Source: a virus. From it: a stretch of DNA of 24,124 bases. The DNA is taken from the IMG/VR virus record IMGVR_UViG_3300022540_000077, positions 1 to 24,124 of that record; one strand, written 5' to 3'. Position 1 is the stretch's first letter. Each line of letters begins with the position of its first letter. The notes under the pieces are model-generated. The model was not told the origin of the DNA. It saw only the letters and a list, made by a program, of their open reading frames with translations, and ran no database searches. This document shows, piece by piece, positions 14,933 to 22,254 of the stretch. The position numbers and the translations under genes are program-made.

Positions 14933-14976
14933 AAAAAAAGCACCCGCAATAATTAAAATTATCTTAGTGGGTGCTT
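14933..14976 (-). terminator. Strong intrinsic terminator in the capsid leader
   Basis: On the minus strand AAGCACCC (14976-14969) pairs with GGGTGCTT (14945-14938), eight of eight pairs, with an additional inner stem ATAATT/AATTAT (14962-14957 and 14954-14949). A run of seven T residues at 14939-14933 overlaps the end of the stem. This is the strongest terminator-like structure I saw. It lies after the scaffold gene but before the capsid gene, so it ends upstream transcripts or attenuates the capsid transcript. Confidence 0.75.
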
Positions 14977-15017
14977 CTCCCAAACGATTAACCCTGCAAG
15001 GGCATCACGTTTTATAT
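14933..15017 (-). ncRNA. Possible small RNA upstream of the capsid gene
   Basis: A transcript from the promoter at 15024-15052 to the terminator T-run would be about 85 nt with no plausible ORF. It would contain a short CCCT/AGGG hairpin (14992-15002) and the long terminator stem. The size and 3' structure resemble bacterial small RNAs. This is inferred; no homologous RNA family was recognised. It may instead be only a leader. Confidence 0.35.
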
Positions 15018-15023
15018 AGTTAA

Positions 15024-15052
15024 ATATTAGAGCATGTCTATATTAATGTCAA
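15024..15052 (-). promoter_or_regulatory. Sigma70-like promoter for the capsid leader
   Basis: The minus strand has TTGACA (15052-15047; consensus -35), 17 bases, then TAATAT (15029-15024; four of six to the -10 consensus). It overlaps the last codons of the scaffold gene, so transcription would start at about 15017. The spacing is ideal, though the -10 is imperfect. Confidence 0.6.
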
Positions 15053-15702
15053 TCAGTTAGTCGTCCGCCCTCTGATATGAATTTTGACTGAGCCATTGGA
15101 TCTATTGCATTATAGTTATCCCGTGTCATAGATTTAGATGCTGGATTACCTTTTTTACCGACATCACCCGATCCACTTGCCATCGACCCTAATAAAAGAG
15201 GGGCAAAAGCTTTGTTTGCTTCAATCTCTTTTCTTAAATCATCAATACTCATGGCTGATGGCTTGCCGTCTTTATCCAGTACGCGAACTAATGGACTATC
15301 TCCATCCATATCAACACTTAATCGACCTTTGATGTGAGGTAGTAAAACATCTGCGCTCCCGGGTAACGCTAATTCCGCCGCCATTTTGCGGGCCGATGCC
15401 CCTGCGGTCATATCAGATATTTGTTTTTCATACGCTGTTAGCTTTTCATCACGAGAGCCCGTTTCAGCATTTAGTTTGTCACTCCATGATTTTTCCAGAG
15501 CTTCAACATCGCCTGACTTTTTAGCGGCTTCCTCTTGAGATTCCTGTGCCGCTTTCTTAGCTGCGGCCTTTTCACTAAGTAAGGCTTTATTATTGTCCTC
15601 AAGCTTAGTGATTGATTCCTGAAAACCTTTAGATGCTTCAATGGACGCGGTTAGATCTGATTGTAGTTTCTCAAATTGTTCTTTTGTGATTTCGTCTGCC
15701 AT
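15049..15702 (-). CDS. Coiled-coil capsid scaffolding protein
   Basis: This 217-residue protein is rich in Lys, Glu, Ala and Ser. The first 100 residues are predicted coiled coil (KGFQESITKLEDNNKALLSE at 25-44 and AAQESQEEAAKKSGDVEALE at 51-70). A less regular middle follows (LPGSADVLLPHIKGRLSVDM, about 113-132), then a polar tail ending PMAQSKFISEGGRLTD. It lies directly upstream of the capsid gene, where scaffold genes are found, and its AGGA ribosome binding site lies six bases before ATG. The C-terminal basic and polar end would bind coat protein, as known for scaffolds. No protease motif was seen, so an assembly-only role is likely. Confidence 0.8.
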   Translation of the reverse strand: MADEITKEQFEKLQSDLTASIEASKGFQESITKLEDNNKALLSEKAAAKKAAQESQEEAAKKSGDVEALEKSWSDKLNAETGSRDEKLTAYEKQISDMTAGASARKMAAELALPGSADVLLPHIKGRLSVDMDGDSPLVRVLDKDGKPSAMSIDDLRKEIEANKAFAPLLLGSMASGSGDVGKKGNPASKSMTRDNYNAIDPMAQSKFISEGGRLTD

Positions 15703-15720
15703 GATGTTTCCTCTTGTTAT

Positions 15721-15825
15721 TTACTTTAATAATGCAGCAATTATCCATATTAAATTAGTTAATATTGTTCCAACCCAAATGCCGCGAGATAAATATTTTC
15801 TTTTTATCAATTCATAATTATTCAT
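15721..15825 (-). CDS. Possible 34-residue membrane peptide
   Basis: This is a short ORF in the gap between the F-like head protein and the scaffold. The ATG (15825-15823) follows the upstream stop by two bases, with GGA about 9 bases before it. The N-terminus is basic (MNNYELIKRKYLSRG), and a single hydrophobic segment (IWVGTILTNLIWIIAALLK, about 16-34) extends to the end. A one-pass membrane peptide is plausible, and such tiny ORFs sit in many phage head clusters, but function is unknown. With such a short length it may be chance. The remainder of the gap holds only the scaffold ribosome site. Confidence 0.45.
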   Translation of the reverse strand: MNNYELIKRKYLSRGIWVGTILTNLIWIIAALLK

Positions 15826-15827
15826 AA

Positions 15828-16919
15828 CTATAATCCAATACGAGAAAATGCAACCGGCTCTAGCTTTTTCATTTCTTTTAATGTCAATGGCTCAAAGTTT
15901 TTTCCTAGCTGCAATTCTGCGAAACGGTTAGAGCTTATCCCTCCATTTCGCAAAAGTTTGCCTCGTGTAGGGCCAATTATACTATTTTGCACTGATGCCG
16001 GTTGTCGTTTAAGCCAGTCGTAATATGAAGTCTCCGCGCTCGTCCGGCCTATTTTACCTGTTCCCGGATCTCTTTGCGCCCTTGTGCGGCCTTTGCTTAT
16101 TTCTTTGTATTTATCAGCTAAAACGGCTGTGGTAGAGCTTCGACAATTCACATGTGCCGGAGGTCTTGGCCCTGAATCAATAGGGTAGATTTGGCCATCC
16201 AAAGACGCACAAATTCGAGATGTGCGGGAATCCAAGGTAGACGACCACTTAACCCCTTTAATTACTTTAGAATTACGTTTCCATACCTCGTTACGCGCTT
16301 GGCTAGCCGCATGCTGTAGGGATGTTCTTACAATTGCCTCGGTATTTCGTTTTGAGATAGCCAATAAGCCGTCATTGAACCCCGCCGCTTTTGTGCCTCT
16401 GATTCTCTGGATTATTTGTTGAGTAGTTTGGCCTTCAACATATCCAAACCTGACAGCGCCTTGAATCCGCTTAATCTCATTAGCTCTCATATCAGCAAAG
16501 AAAGTCTCGAGTAGTGAGCCGCTCGAAGCCCCGCCAATATCACCTAGAGGGGCATTGAATACGGCTGCGGTTATTTGTGAGTCACTTGGTAGCCTGAAAT
16601 TAACGCCATCCACGACTTGAGATAGTGAACGTTGTTCAAAACCAGCCTCATAGATGGACGCATCCTTAATACTTTCAATCCAGACCTTTTTATAATCGTT
16701 ATAGGTTCCGTTTAGCAGTTTACCAATTTGTTTTATCTGTGATTCTATTTTGGCGCGGGAAAGGCTTTGAATGTCTAGGCCGGATAATCTTAAGCGTAAG
16801 TCTTTATCCATTTGGCGTAGGAAATTGTCGAAAAGATTTACTTGAGATGTTTTCAATCTTTCAAAGTGGCTTTGATGCCGAGTTGCAATCTCCACCAACG
16901 CAATATCAACCATCCTCAT
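15828..16919 (-). CDS. Head morphogenesis (Mu F-like / SPP1 gp7-like) minor head protein
   Basis: This protein of about 363 residues belongs to the phage head morphogenesis group (minor capsid protein, Mu gpF/SPP1 gp7). The family motif is clear near the C-terminal half: TEAIVRTSLQHAASQARN, then KWSSTLDSRTSRICASLDGQ, and GPRPPAHVNCRSS (zinc-finger-like Cys/His set). Such proteins are packed in the head with the portal. An in-frame ATG lies further upstream at 16943, but the ATG at 16919 has a GGA motif about 10 bases before it and less overlap with the previous gene, and yet another ATG at 16913 has almost no ribosome-site spacing. The start is therefore uncertain by up to 10 residues. It follows the portal and precedes the scaffold, as in related phages. 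Confidence 0.88.
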   Translation of the reverse strand: MRMVDIALVEIATRHQSHFERLKTSQVNLFDNFLRQMDKDLRLRLSGLDIQSLSRAKIESQIKQIGKLLNGTYNDYKKVWIESIKDASIYEAGFEQRSLSQVVDGVNFRLPSDSQITAAVFNAPLGDIGGASSGSLLETFFADMRANEIKRIQGAVRFGYVEGQTTQQIIQRIRGTKAAGFNDGLLAISKRNTEAIVRTSLQHAASQARNEVWKRNSKVIKGVKWSSTLDSRTSRICASLDGQIYPIDSGPRPPAHVNCRSSTTAVLADKYKEISKGRTRAQRDPGTGKIGRTSAETSYYDWLKRQPASVQNSIIGPTRGKLLRNGGISSNRFAELQLGKNFEPLTLKEMKKLEPVAFSRIGL

Positions 16920-17136
16920 TAACCAATCTATCCGCCCACTCATTAACCATAGATTCTAATATAGCTGATATAGAGGCCATTTTTTCAAATGTCATATTTG
17001 ATTTGTCCCATCTAATAACTCCTTCTGGATCAATCCATAGAGCAATATAAGCATCTTTATCGTTAACTCTTTGAAATGAATCCATAGCCGAAGCTTTAGC
17101 GCTCCAATTATTAGTAAGACCCTCTATTTCAGCCAT
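16906..17136 (-). CDS. Small protein between portal and head morphogenesis genes
   Basis: This 76-residue protein starts MAEIEGLTNNWSAKASAMDS and contains a central segment DAYIALWIDPEGVIRWDKSN (about 28-47), followed by a helix-rich end with ESMVNEWADRLVNEDG. It overlaps the portal stop by one base and the next gene's start by up to 38 bases, so it is probably co-translated. I do not recognise a family. It has no transmembrane segment and no motif. Its place suggests a small head or connector-related protein. Confidence 0.6.
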   Translation of the reverse strand: MAEIEGLTNNWSAKASAMDSFQRVNDKDAYIALWIDPEGVIRWDKSNMTFEKMASISAILESMVNEWADRLVNEDG

Positions 17137-18536
17137 TATTCATTATCTGCGCTATCGAGATCGGGCATCCTAGTTTGCGCTACTTCTTCAGCAAATTCCT
17201 CTAAAGTTTTATTTTCGTCTTCAAGATCCATTTTCTTAAGCCATCTGAAATAACTAGATATTGGATAAGCGCCAGAGATAAATCCTGTAAACATAGCTTG
17301 AATATCTTGTGCTGATGCAGTCGGGCTAATAAAATCCATCGTGGCTGTATATGTGCCGTCCTCACTGGCTCCCATATAACGGGCAGCCCATTGAATAGCT
17401 TGTGTGTAAGCCTCGCTAATATTGACAGAAACAAGCCCTAATGTGCTGTGTTGCGCTTTCTCGTCGTTGTTATCTTCTGAGGCAGTCTTAACCCGTCCGT
17501 TTTCTTGTACGAATCTTGCGCCTAGACCTATAAGCATCTCAAGCTTATCTAACATGGCTTGTCTAACTAAAGGGTTTGGATCAGCAGAAGCAAAACCAAA
17601 AGATTCGCCAGTGGGTACACCTAAAAGGCTTCGGCTGCCGACATACATATCATTCTTTTTCATCAAGTCGATATGAGTCTTATTAATTCCTGACATCCAA
17701 GGCTGTGCTTGACCGACATACCACACAGAATCCTCATAATCTGCGCTATTGCGGTAATGGGCTACATTAATTTTAACTAATGGGTAAATAGGCGCATCAT
17801 CTAAAACAGAGGTATTTGATTGCGAGCCAATAAAGGTGAAAGGGATTTCAGACCATGTATTGCCTGCTGAATCGGTAGGGATGCTCTCGCTAAAGATTTG
17901 CCATTCTTTTTTATCATCTTTGCGCCATTCTCGAACATTAAAAACGCCATCAATTAAAGCTAATTCTCTTAGTTGCTCTATTTCTTCTATCTCGTAATCT
18001 GTTACGACTTCGACAGATTCATGAATAACCACCAAAGAAAGGAAGGTTTTAGAGCCTTTTGTCTCTGTAGCCCAGTTTATGACTTGTTCTGCTTCAACCT
18101 TATTAATCGTTGCAACCAGACTACCATTATCCATATCAGCCCGTGATACCGCGCCCTCTGTCTTTGGGTAGGTCACAAATAAACCTGACCGGCCTTTTTT
18201 AATCACATTAGAAGATGAGTCTTGCGCTTGTTGGTTAATTGAAACGCCGCTACCGTCAACATTAGCGAGCATGTATTCAAGTTGTGAGGGAAGTTCAATA
18301 ATGGGTGGCTTGCTGAACAACAGGCCGATTAAGCCCTGCAAGGTATGGCCGGCTATCGTGTAAAGTACGGCTCTTTCTTTGTATTGCTTGTTTCGGGCAA
18401 TGTTTTCCGTGCTTGTGTCGGTAGGATTAAGCTCGATTAAATATTGCTCTACATTACGAGATGAGCAGATATTATCTGCTAATTTCCATCGTTCAATATT
18501 CTCTTTGTATTCTGGATGCTGGAAGTCGATAGCCAT
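17136..18536 (-). CDS. Portal protein (DUF4055-like)
   Basis: This 466-residue protein matches the pattern of DUF4055 proteins, which take the portal position in many phages. The N-terminus DFQHPEYKENIERWKLAD is typical, followed by GLIGLLFSKPPIIELP (about 68-83), SGLFVTYP (about 116-123), VEAEQVINWA (about 147-156), YRNSADYEDSVWYVGQAQPW (about 263-282), and an acidic C-terminal end DLDSADNE. Portal proteins form the dodecameric ring for DNA entry. The gene order terminase, portal, head morphogenesis, scaffold and capsid supports this. A ribosome site AAGGA lies about 8 bases upstream. Confidence 0.85.
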   Translation of the reverse strand: MAIDFQHPEYKENIERWKLADNICSSRNVEQYLIELNPTDTSTENIARNKQYKERAVLYTIAGHTLQGLIGLLFSKPPIIELPSQLEYMLANVDGSGVSINQQAQDSSSNVIKKGRSGLFVTYPKTEGAVSRADMDNGSLVATINKVEAEQVINWATETKGSKTFLSLVVIHESVEVVTDYEIEEIEQLRELALIDGVFNVREWRKDDKKEWQIFSESIPTDSAGNTWSEIPFTFIGSQSNTSVLDDAPIYPLVKINVAHYRNSADYEDSVWYVGQAQPWMSGINKTHIDLMKKNDMYVGSRSLLGVPTGESFGFASADPNPLVRQAMLDKLEMLIGLGARFVQENGRVKTASEDNNDEKAQHSTLGLVSVNISEAYTQAIQWAARYMGASEDGTYTATMDFISPTASAQDIQAMFTGFISGAYPISSYFRWLKKMDLEDENKTLEEFAEEVAQTRMPDLDSADNE

Positions 18537-18745
18537 TAATGAATCCTTTTCTGGAAATAACCTTCTATCTCATCAAGAGATAAAACCGTTGTTTTAGATA
18601 GCTCAATCATTGTTTCGGTAGATGCAAATACATCCCGATAAGAAAGCGGATAGAAGAATTTTAAAGATTTATCAATATCAATACAAAACATTGAAGAATG
18701 ATTAATAATCGTTTTAGCTTGCGCTTCTGACAATTCAATAGCCAT
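18536..18745 (-). CDS. Small protein upstream of portal
   Basis: This 69-residue protein starts MAIELSEAQAKTIINHSSMF and contains an aromatic middle (KSLKFFYPLSYRDVF). It overlaps the portal start by one base. It has no membrane segment, signal peptide or known motif, and no family is recognised. Translational coupling to the portal is likely. It probably belongs to the packaging and head operon. Between it and the next gene upstream there are 10 bases. Confidence 0.55.
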   Translation of the reverse strand: MAIELSEAQAKTIINHSSMFCIDIDKSLKFFYPLSYRDVFASTETMIELSKTTVLSLDEIEGYFQKRIH

Positions 18746-18755
18746 ATTTAATCCC

Positions 18756-18950
18756 TTAACGCTTTAATCTTTTCTTAAATATATTCGGTACAGCTTCACG
18801 AAAAACCTTGCTAAGCTCATGTTTTGCGGCTCTTATATTTATGATAGCCTCACCTAGAGATCCTTTTAGCTTTTGTTCGATCTTCTTGTCTGTTACCGAA
18901 CTAGGCAACTCATAGTAATCACGTAAAGCGATAATCATTTCTTTTTTCAT
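18756..18950 (-). CDS. Small basic protein downstream of terminase
   Basis: This 64-residue helical basic protein starts MKKEMIIALRDYYELPSSV and has a lysine- and arginine-rich C-terminus (VPNIFKKRLKR). An AAGGGA ribosome site lies 5-7 bases before ATG, and a sigma70-like promoter with a perfect extended -10 lies just upstream. It is the first gene after that promoter, so it leads the portal and head operon. I recognise no family. Nucleic-acid binding is possible from charge but unproven. Confidence 0.55.
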   Translation of the reverse strand: MKKEMIIALRDYYELPSSVTDKKIEQKLKGSLGEAIINIRAAKHELSKVFREAVPNIFKKRLKR

Positions 18951-18973
18951 AGTTAATCCCTTTTATTTTCCCG

Positions 18974-19001
18974 ATTATAGCATATTAATGAGCAGAGCCA
19001 A
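18974..19001 (-). promoter_or_regulatory. Extended -10 promoter for the head operon
   Basis: The minus strand reads TGC then TATAAT (18982-18974), a perfect extended -10. A TTGGCT -35 element (19001-18996; four of six) lies 16 bases upstream. Start would be about 18967, 17 bases before the ATG at 18950. It overlaps the end of the terminase gene. A second copy of GATTATAGCATA is at 20656-20667. Confidence 0.65.
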
Positions 19002-20223
19002 TGCCGGTGTAGAATACGGGCACATCAATAGGATATTTTCTATTTAAGAAATACCCTCCTGAATCATTCCAATCATCAATAGCTGGGTGTTTTTTAAACT
19101 TTTCTGGCTCACCTCTTTCGTCATACCCCTGCATATCAAGCGCATTAGAAAACTCAGGGCATTTATTTGTATTTATCATCATTCTGTCATGTGACAATAG
19201 CGCATTAACTGCGTTTATTCTATCTCTTACAAACGGGTTTTTTGATGGCGCATCGACAATATATCCCGCCTGCTCTAATAGCTGGACATCAGAATGAGCC
19301 GCGTTTGTTCTTTCTGCTTTACCACTTGCGTCAGGGTAAAGTGTAATATGGTGCTCATTATACCTTTGTAAATTGTTTATTATATCCATCGTATCGTGAG
19401 AAACAAACTCGTCAACAGCTATAGGCTTGTTATCCTCAATAACAAAAACAGTAGCACAGCAACCGCCTATATTAAAATCTAACCCTATATGGAGCCGTTC
19501 TTTTTCTTTTATTTCTCTGTCCGTATGATGCTTTTTACGCGAAAAGAAGTGATAAACCTTATCAGCATTAAATGATACAAACTCACCTCTAAGGTAAGCA
19601 TCAGCCATGATTGGATCATAATTAGATGTTATTTGGTCAATATATCCTTCTGGCAGATAAAAATTATCAATAGTGCTGGCCTTTATTAGCTCATAACCTT
19701 CTTCTGGATCTTTCCCCCATTTTGCGTATGTGAATCCATTTATCCCTTGGTCTGGCGTGGTAACATTGCCTAATGTGTTTATTCCTTTACATTTCTGCCT
19801 TGTTCGCTCTGAAGCTTTACGCCATACAATTTCCGCCTTATCTATTGGTAGCGTGTCCAGTTCGTCAAGGATAGTATGGGCACATTCAAACGCAACCCAC
19901 CTTTCAGGTCTATCGTAGCTCCTAAAATAAATAAACCCATAACCGATTATCTCTATTGAATACTCTGATTTGTTTGTTTTGTATGGTATTCCAATCTTTT
20001 CTAGATCCTGCTCTACTCCAGGCATCGCTCTAAGCCTTAATAAATCATAGGTTGGCATACCCATCAGCGTATTAATCCCAGCGTCAGACAGCATAAGAAG
20101 AATTAAGCGCATTGTAGCTCCCGCGCTCTTTCCTGAGCCAAGCCCTCCACATATTGCTGGGTGACGCGCTTTAGACGTTATAAACTTCTTTTGTGCCGGT
20201 AAAAGCTGGATGTTCACATTCAT
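18985..20223 (-). CDS. terL: Terminase large subunit
   Basis: This 412-residue protein has Walker A GGLGSGKS (26-33), a Walker B-like AHTILDELD (115-123) with Asp120 and Glu121, and a coupling-type motif NTLGNVTTP (149-157). The C-terminal nuclease has GLDFNIGG (247-254, Asp249), YPDASG (296-301, Asp298) and DDWNDSGGY (383-391), giving the three acidic metal sites expected for RNase H-like terminase nuclease. It drives ATP-dependent packaging and cuts the DNA. Its start overlaps the small terminase stop (ATGA). It is a compact version compared with 450-650 residue family members, yet all the key motifs remain. Confidence 0.95.
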   Translation of the reverse strand: MNVNIQLLPAQKKFITSKARHPAICGGLGSGKSAGATMRLILLMLSDAGINTLMGMPTYDLLRLRAMPGVEQDLEKIGIPYKTNKSEYSIEIIGYGFIYFRSYDRPERWVAFECAHTILDELDTLPIDKAEIVWRKASERTRQKCKGINTLGNVTTPDQGINGFTYAKWGKDPEEGYELIKASTIDNFYLPEGYIDQITSNYDPIMADAYLRGEFVSFNADKVYHFFSRKKHHTDREIKEKERLHIGLDFNIGGCCATVFVIEDNKPIAVDEFVSHDTMDIINNLQRYNEHHITLYPDASGKAERTNAAHSDVQLLEQAGYIVDAPSKNPFVRDRINAVNALLSHDRMMINTNKCPEFSNALDMQGYDERGEPEKFKKHPAIDDWNDSGGYFLNRKYPIDVPVFYTGIGSAH

Positions 20224-20648
20224 TCTTTTTTAGCGTCAACTAAATTTATTGTGATGTTTTGATCTGGAATAACCATTTCGCCTTCTGGTTTATCTCGCCA
20301 GTTTTCTTTATCTCGATTCTTTAACCAGAAAATACATGATGTTGGATCAGGCGGGTAATGCTTTATTGTTGGGACGATTAATGGCTTACCATTATTATTG
20401 AATATCTTATCTTCTGGATGACTGTATCCAGTCGCTCTTTTGAATAATGACTGTTTAACCGCGTTATCAGCATCAAGTTTGCCTTTCTTTAGGGACTCTA
20501 AAAACTCAGGGTAACTGTCTTTCCAATTATTAATGGTAGCAACCGATACACCAAAAAAAGCCGCTAAATCTTTATCTATTGCCCCTAGCTTTGTTAGGTG
20601 TATTGCTTGCGCTGCGTATTCTTTTTTATAAGATGAAGGTCTAGCCAT
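20220..20648 (-). CDS. terS: Terminase small subunit
   Basis: This 142-residue protein has an N-terminal helix-turn-helix (IDKDLAAFFGVSVATINNWK, 24-43), which would recognise the packaging site, and a middle helical segment (EFLESLKKGKLDADNAVK). The C-terminal half has KHYPPDPTSCIFWLKNRDKEN, a pattern common in terminase small subunits of this group. It overlaps the large subunit by 4 bases. No ribosome binding site is visible before the ATG at 20648, and an extended -10 promoter lies only 8 bases upstream, so the mRNA may start almost at the ATG (leaderless). Confidence 0.9.
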   Translation of the reverse strand: MARPSSYKKEYAAQAIHLTKLGAIDKDLAAFFGVSVATINNWKDSYPEFLESLKKGKLDADNAVKQSLFKRATGYSHPEDKIFNNNGKPLIVPTIKHYPPDPTSCIFWLKNRDKENWRDKPEGEMVIPDQNITINLVDAKKE

Positions 20649-20656
20649 ATTGCAAG

Positions 20657-20665
20657 ATTATAGCA
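20657..20665 (-). promoter_or_regulatory. Extended -10 promoter immediately upstream of terS
   Basis: The minus strand has TGC then TATAAT (20665-20657), a perfect extended -10, with no clear -35. The expected start is near 20650, one or two bases from the terS ATG. A 12-base GATTATAGCATA core is identical to that at the head operon promoter (18973-18984). Confidence 0.55.
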
Positions 20666-20668
20666 TAA

Positions 20669-20935
20669 TTATTTAACAAACATTGTTCTAGCTTTTAACA
20701 TCGCAATGTTAGCATTCACTACGCATTGAGCAATGGCGTGAGCTTTATCTATATGTGATTTTGCTTTATCAATCCTTACTGACTTAATGCAATTAATTTG
20801 TGCTAATGCTTGGGAAGCAATAAGCGCGGCCTGTATATTTCCAAAAGCTAATCTTTTTCGATACCATTTTGAATAAAAATGATTAATCCATTTAACGCCT
20901 TTTCTTGATCGTCTTTTCTTTGTTGTGATATTCAT
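20669..20935 (-). CDS. Small basic protein of unknown function
   Basis: This 88-residue protein is strongly basic at its N-terminus (MNITTKKRRSRKGVKWINHF) and helical and alanine-rich afterwards, with IQAALIASQALAQINCIKSV (about 34-53) and KAHAIAQCVVNANIAMLKAR. The alternating helix surfaces suggest a helical bundle. The charged N-terminus may bind nucleic acid. It follows the exported small protein by one base and is followed by terS. No family is recognised. Confidence 0.5.
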   Translation of the reverse strand: MNITTKKRRSRKGVKWINHFYSKWYRKRLAFGNIQAALIASQALAQINCIKSVRIDKAKSHIDKAHAIAQCVVNANIAMLKARTMFVK

Positions 20936-20936
20936 A

Positions 20937-21200
20937 TTAATTTTCCATTTCTGCTATGGCTTTATTTAATAAATCCCTCAATCTAACAACCTCTCCTTTT
21001 TTCATTATTGCCGATACCTTTCTGACCCCATATTTTCCTCTTACATACATAAAAACAGATTTTTCGCTATATCGACTAATAACGCTCACCGATACAGTAG
21101 TTCCGATTAATGTTGATATGCGCCCAATAGTCTTACTTTCCATTTCTGCTTTTACATTTAAAGATATTACCGCCATTAAAATCATTATATATTTTTTCAT
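20937..21200 (-). CDS. Small exported protein with signal peptide
   Basis: This 87-residue protein starts with a typical Sec signal: basic MKK, hydrophobic YIMILMAVISLNV (about 4-16), then KAEM, with likely cleavage after Ala18. The mature part is about 69 residues, with strands TIGRISTLIGTTVSVSVI and SVFMYVRGKYGVRKVS and a C-terminal helix (VVRLRDLLNKAIAEMEN). Export to the periplasm is predicted. An exported phage protein encoded apart from lysis genes could act on the host surface, for example in superinfection exclusion, but I recognise no family. It overlaps the upstream 71-residue gene by 4 bases. Confidence 0.6.
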   Translation of the reverse strand: MKKYIMILMAVISLNVKAEMESKTIGRISTLIGTTVSVSVISRYSEKSVFMYVRGKYGVRKVSAIMKKGEVVRLRDLLNKAIAEMEN

Positions 21201-21412
21201 GAATCCAATCTCCGTATATCAAATTTATCCTCTTTCTCGACAATGCAATTATAATCTTTCTCTAATACAGCCTCAATCATGGTTACGACTCGCTCTAAAG
21301 TTCTTTTTTCGTAGCTTTCAGTCATTTCAATTATTTCGTATAACCCCTCGATTATCTCAACACCTAATTCAATGGCTCCGGCGTTTTTTAGTTCGGCTTC
21401 GTTATCGCACAT
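21197..21412 (-). CDS. Small acidic helical protein downstream of ninB-like gene
   Basis: This is a 71-residue protein if translation starts at the ATG at 21412 (MCDNEAELKNAGAIELGVEI), which has GAGG about 9 bases before it. A longer frame runs to 21472 but extends into the NinB-like gene with no better site. The protein is acidic and helical (EIIEGLYEIIEMTESYEKRT, LERVVTMIEAVLEKDYNC). No family is recognised. It overlaps the NinB-like gene by 25 bases and the exported protein gene by 4 bases. Confidence 0.5.
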   Translation of the reverse strand: MCDNEAELKNAGAIELGVEIIEGLYEIIEMTESYEKRTLERVVTMIEAVLEKDYNCIVEKEDKFDIRRLDS

Positions 21413-21822
21413 TTCATAGCCTCGCTGTAATCTTCTGGGTGGGTTAATATTAGATTTAAATGCTCTGAACAATAAAATTCTAACAACTCCAAATAACCTA
21501 CCATTTCTTTATTTGTAAACTTGCTAGTATGCGCTCTAATCGTCCTTTCTTTTCCATTTATTTCAATTGTTTGCCTTGGCAATAAAAGATTAACCATGAA
21601 TTCATGTATGTCATCTGTTGAATATATCTGGCCTTGCGTTTCCCTAATATGTTTCTGAATTTCACCGTTCCAGACCCACATCAGAGAATTAATAGCCGTA
21701 CTTCGTTTTGGCTTATAAAGGCTTGTCTCTATAAGTATCGGCTTATCTATAGTTGCAATTGCCATTTTTTCGACAAAAGCGAGCTTTTCAGTCTCATTAT
21801 TAATGATAGTTCTATTTTTCAC
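21388..21822 (-). CDS. NinB/Orf-like recombination protein
   Basis: This 144-residue protein is like lambda Orf (NinB), which binds single-stranded DNA and SSB and helps load recombinases. The visible pattern is RSTAINSLMWVWNGEIQ (40-56), TDDIHEFMVNLLLPRQ (69-84), the HTSKFTNKEMVGYLELLEF core (98-116) and the end LTHPEDYSEAMK. It starts at a GTG (21822-21820), which follows a GAGG site with 4 bases spacing and lies inside the end of RusA (11-base overlap). Next to RusA it fits a recombination module. Confidence 0.75.
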   Translation of the reverse strand: MKNRTIINNETEKLAFVEKMAIATIDKPILIETSLYKPKRSTAINSLMWVWNGEIQKHIRETQGQIYSTDDIHEFMVNLLLPRQTIEINGKERTIRAHTSKFTNKEMVGYLELLEFYCSEHLNLILTHPEDYSEAMKCAITKPN

Positions 21823-22219
21823 AATGCCTCAACCTTTTAGAATCGCTTATCTCCTTTGCTAATGCTTTTGCTATTCCTTCGTTAGAATCGTTACCTGCTA
21901 TCATTTCAAATATATCAAAGCTAATGTATTCCTGGCCTTTTGGCACTATCCTCTTTAAAACTATTGCCGCATATATTCTGTTGTCATTAAATCCGTAGTA
22001 ACTACTTATGATGTCCTGAAAAGGTTTTAACGGATTATCCCAGTCGCTACCTCTGCTGCTAAAGCCGAATTGGACAGCTAATTCTAATTCTCCATCAGGT
22101 ATAGTCATCGGTTTAAGTTTTAGCTTTAACTCTTTAGTGTAAGCCTTGTAGTCATCTGTTCTGAATCTTCGACCTTTCCAGGCATCATTTACCGATAAAG
22201 GCTTAATATTTATTTTCAT
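21812..22219 (-). CDS. RusA-like Holliday junction resolvase
   Basis: This 135-residue endonuclease is of the RusA family, which cuts Holliday junctions and other branched DNA. The key motif is GSDWDNPLKPFQDIIS (57-72), with Asp59 and Asp61 at the spacing of the E. coli RusA catalytic pair, Lys65 four residues later, and Asp79 in FNDNRIY (77-83) at the spacing of the third acidic residue. The N-terminus MKINIKPLSVNDAWKGRRF is also typical. In phages it resolves replication and packaging intermediates. The site GAGGG lies about 3 bases before ATG. It is the first phage gene downstream of the attC-like array. Confidence 0.88.
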   Translation of the reverse strand: MKINIKPLSVNDAWKGRRFRTDDYKAYTKELKLKLKPMTIPDGELELAVQFGFSSRGSDWDNPLKPFQDIISSYYGFNDNRIYAAIVLKRIVPKGQEYISFDIFEMIAGNDSNEGIAKALAKEISDSKRLRHCEK

Positions 22220-22254
22220 AATCCCTCTATATTAGCTCGCCCTTAAATGGGTGC

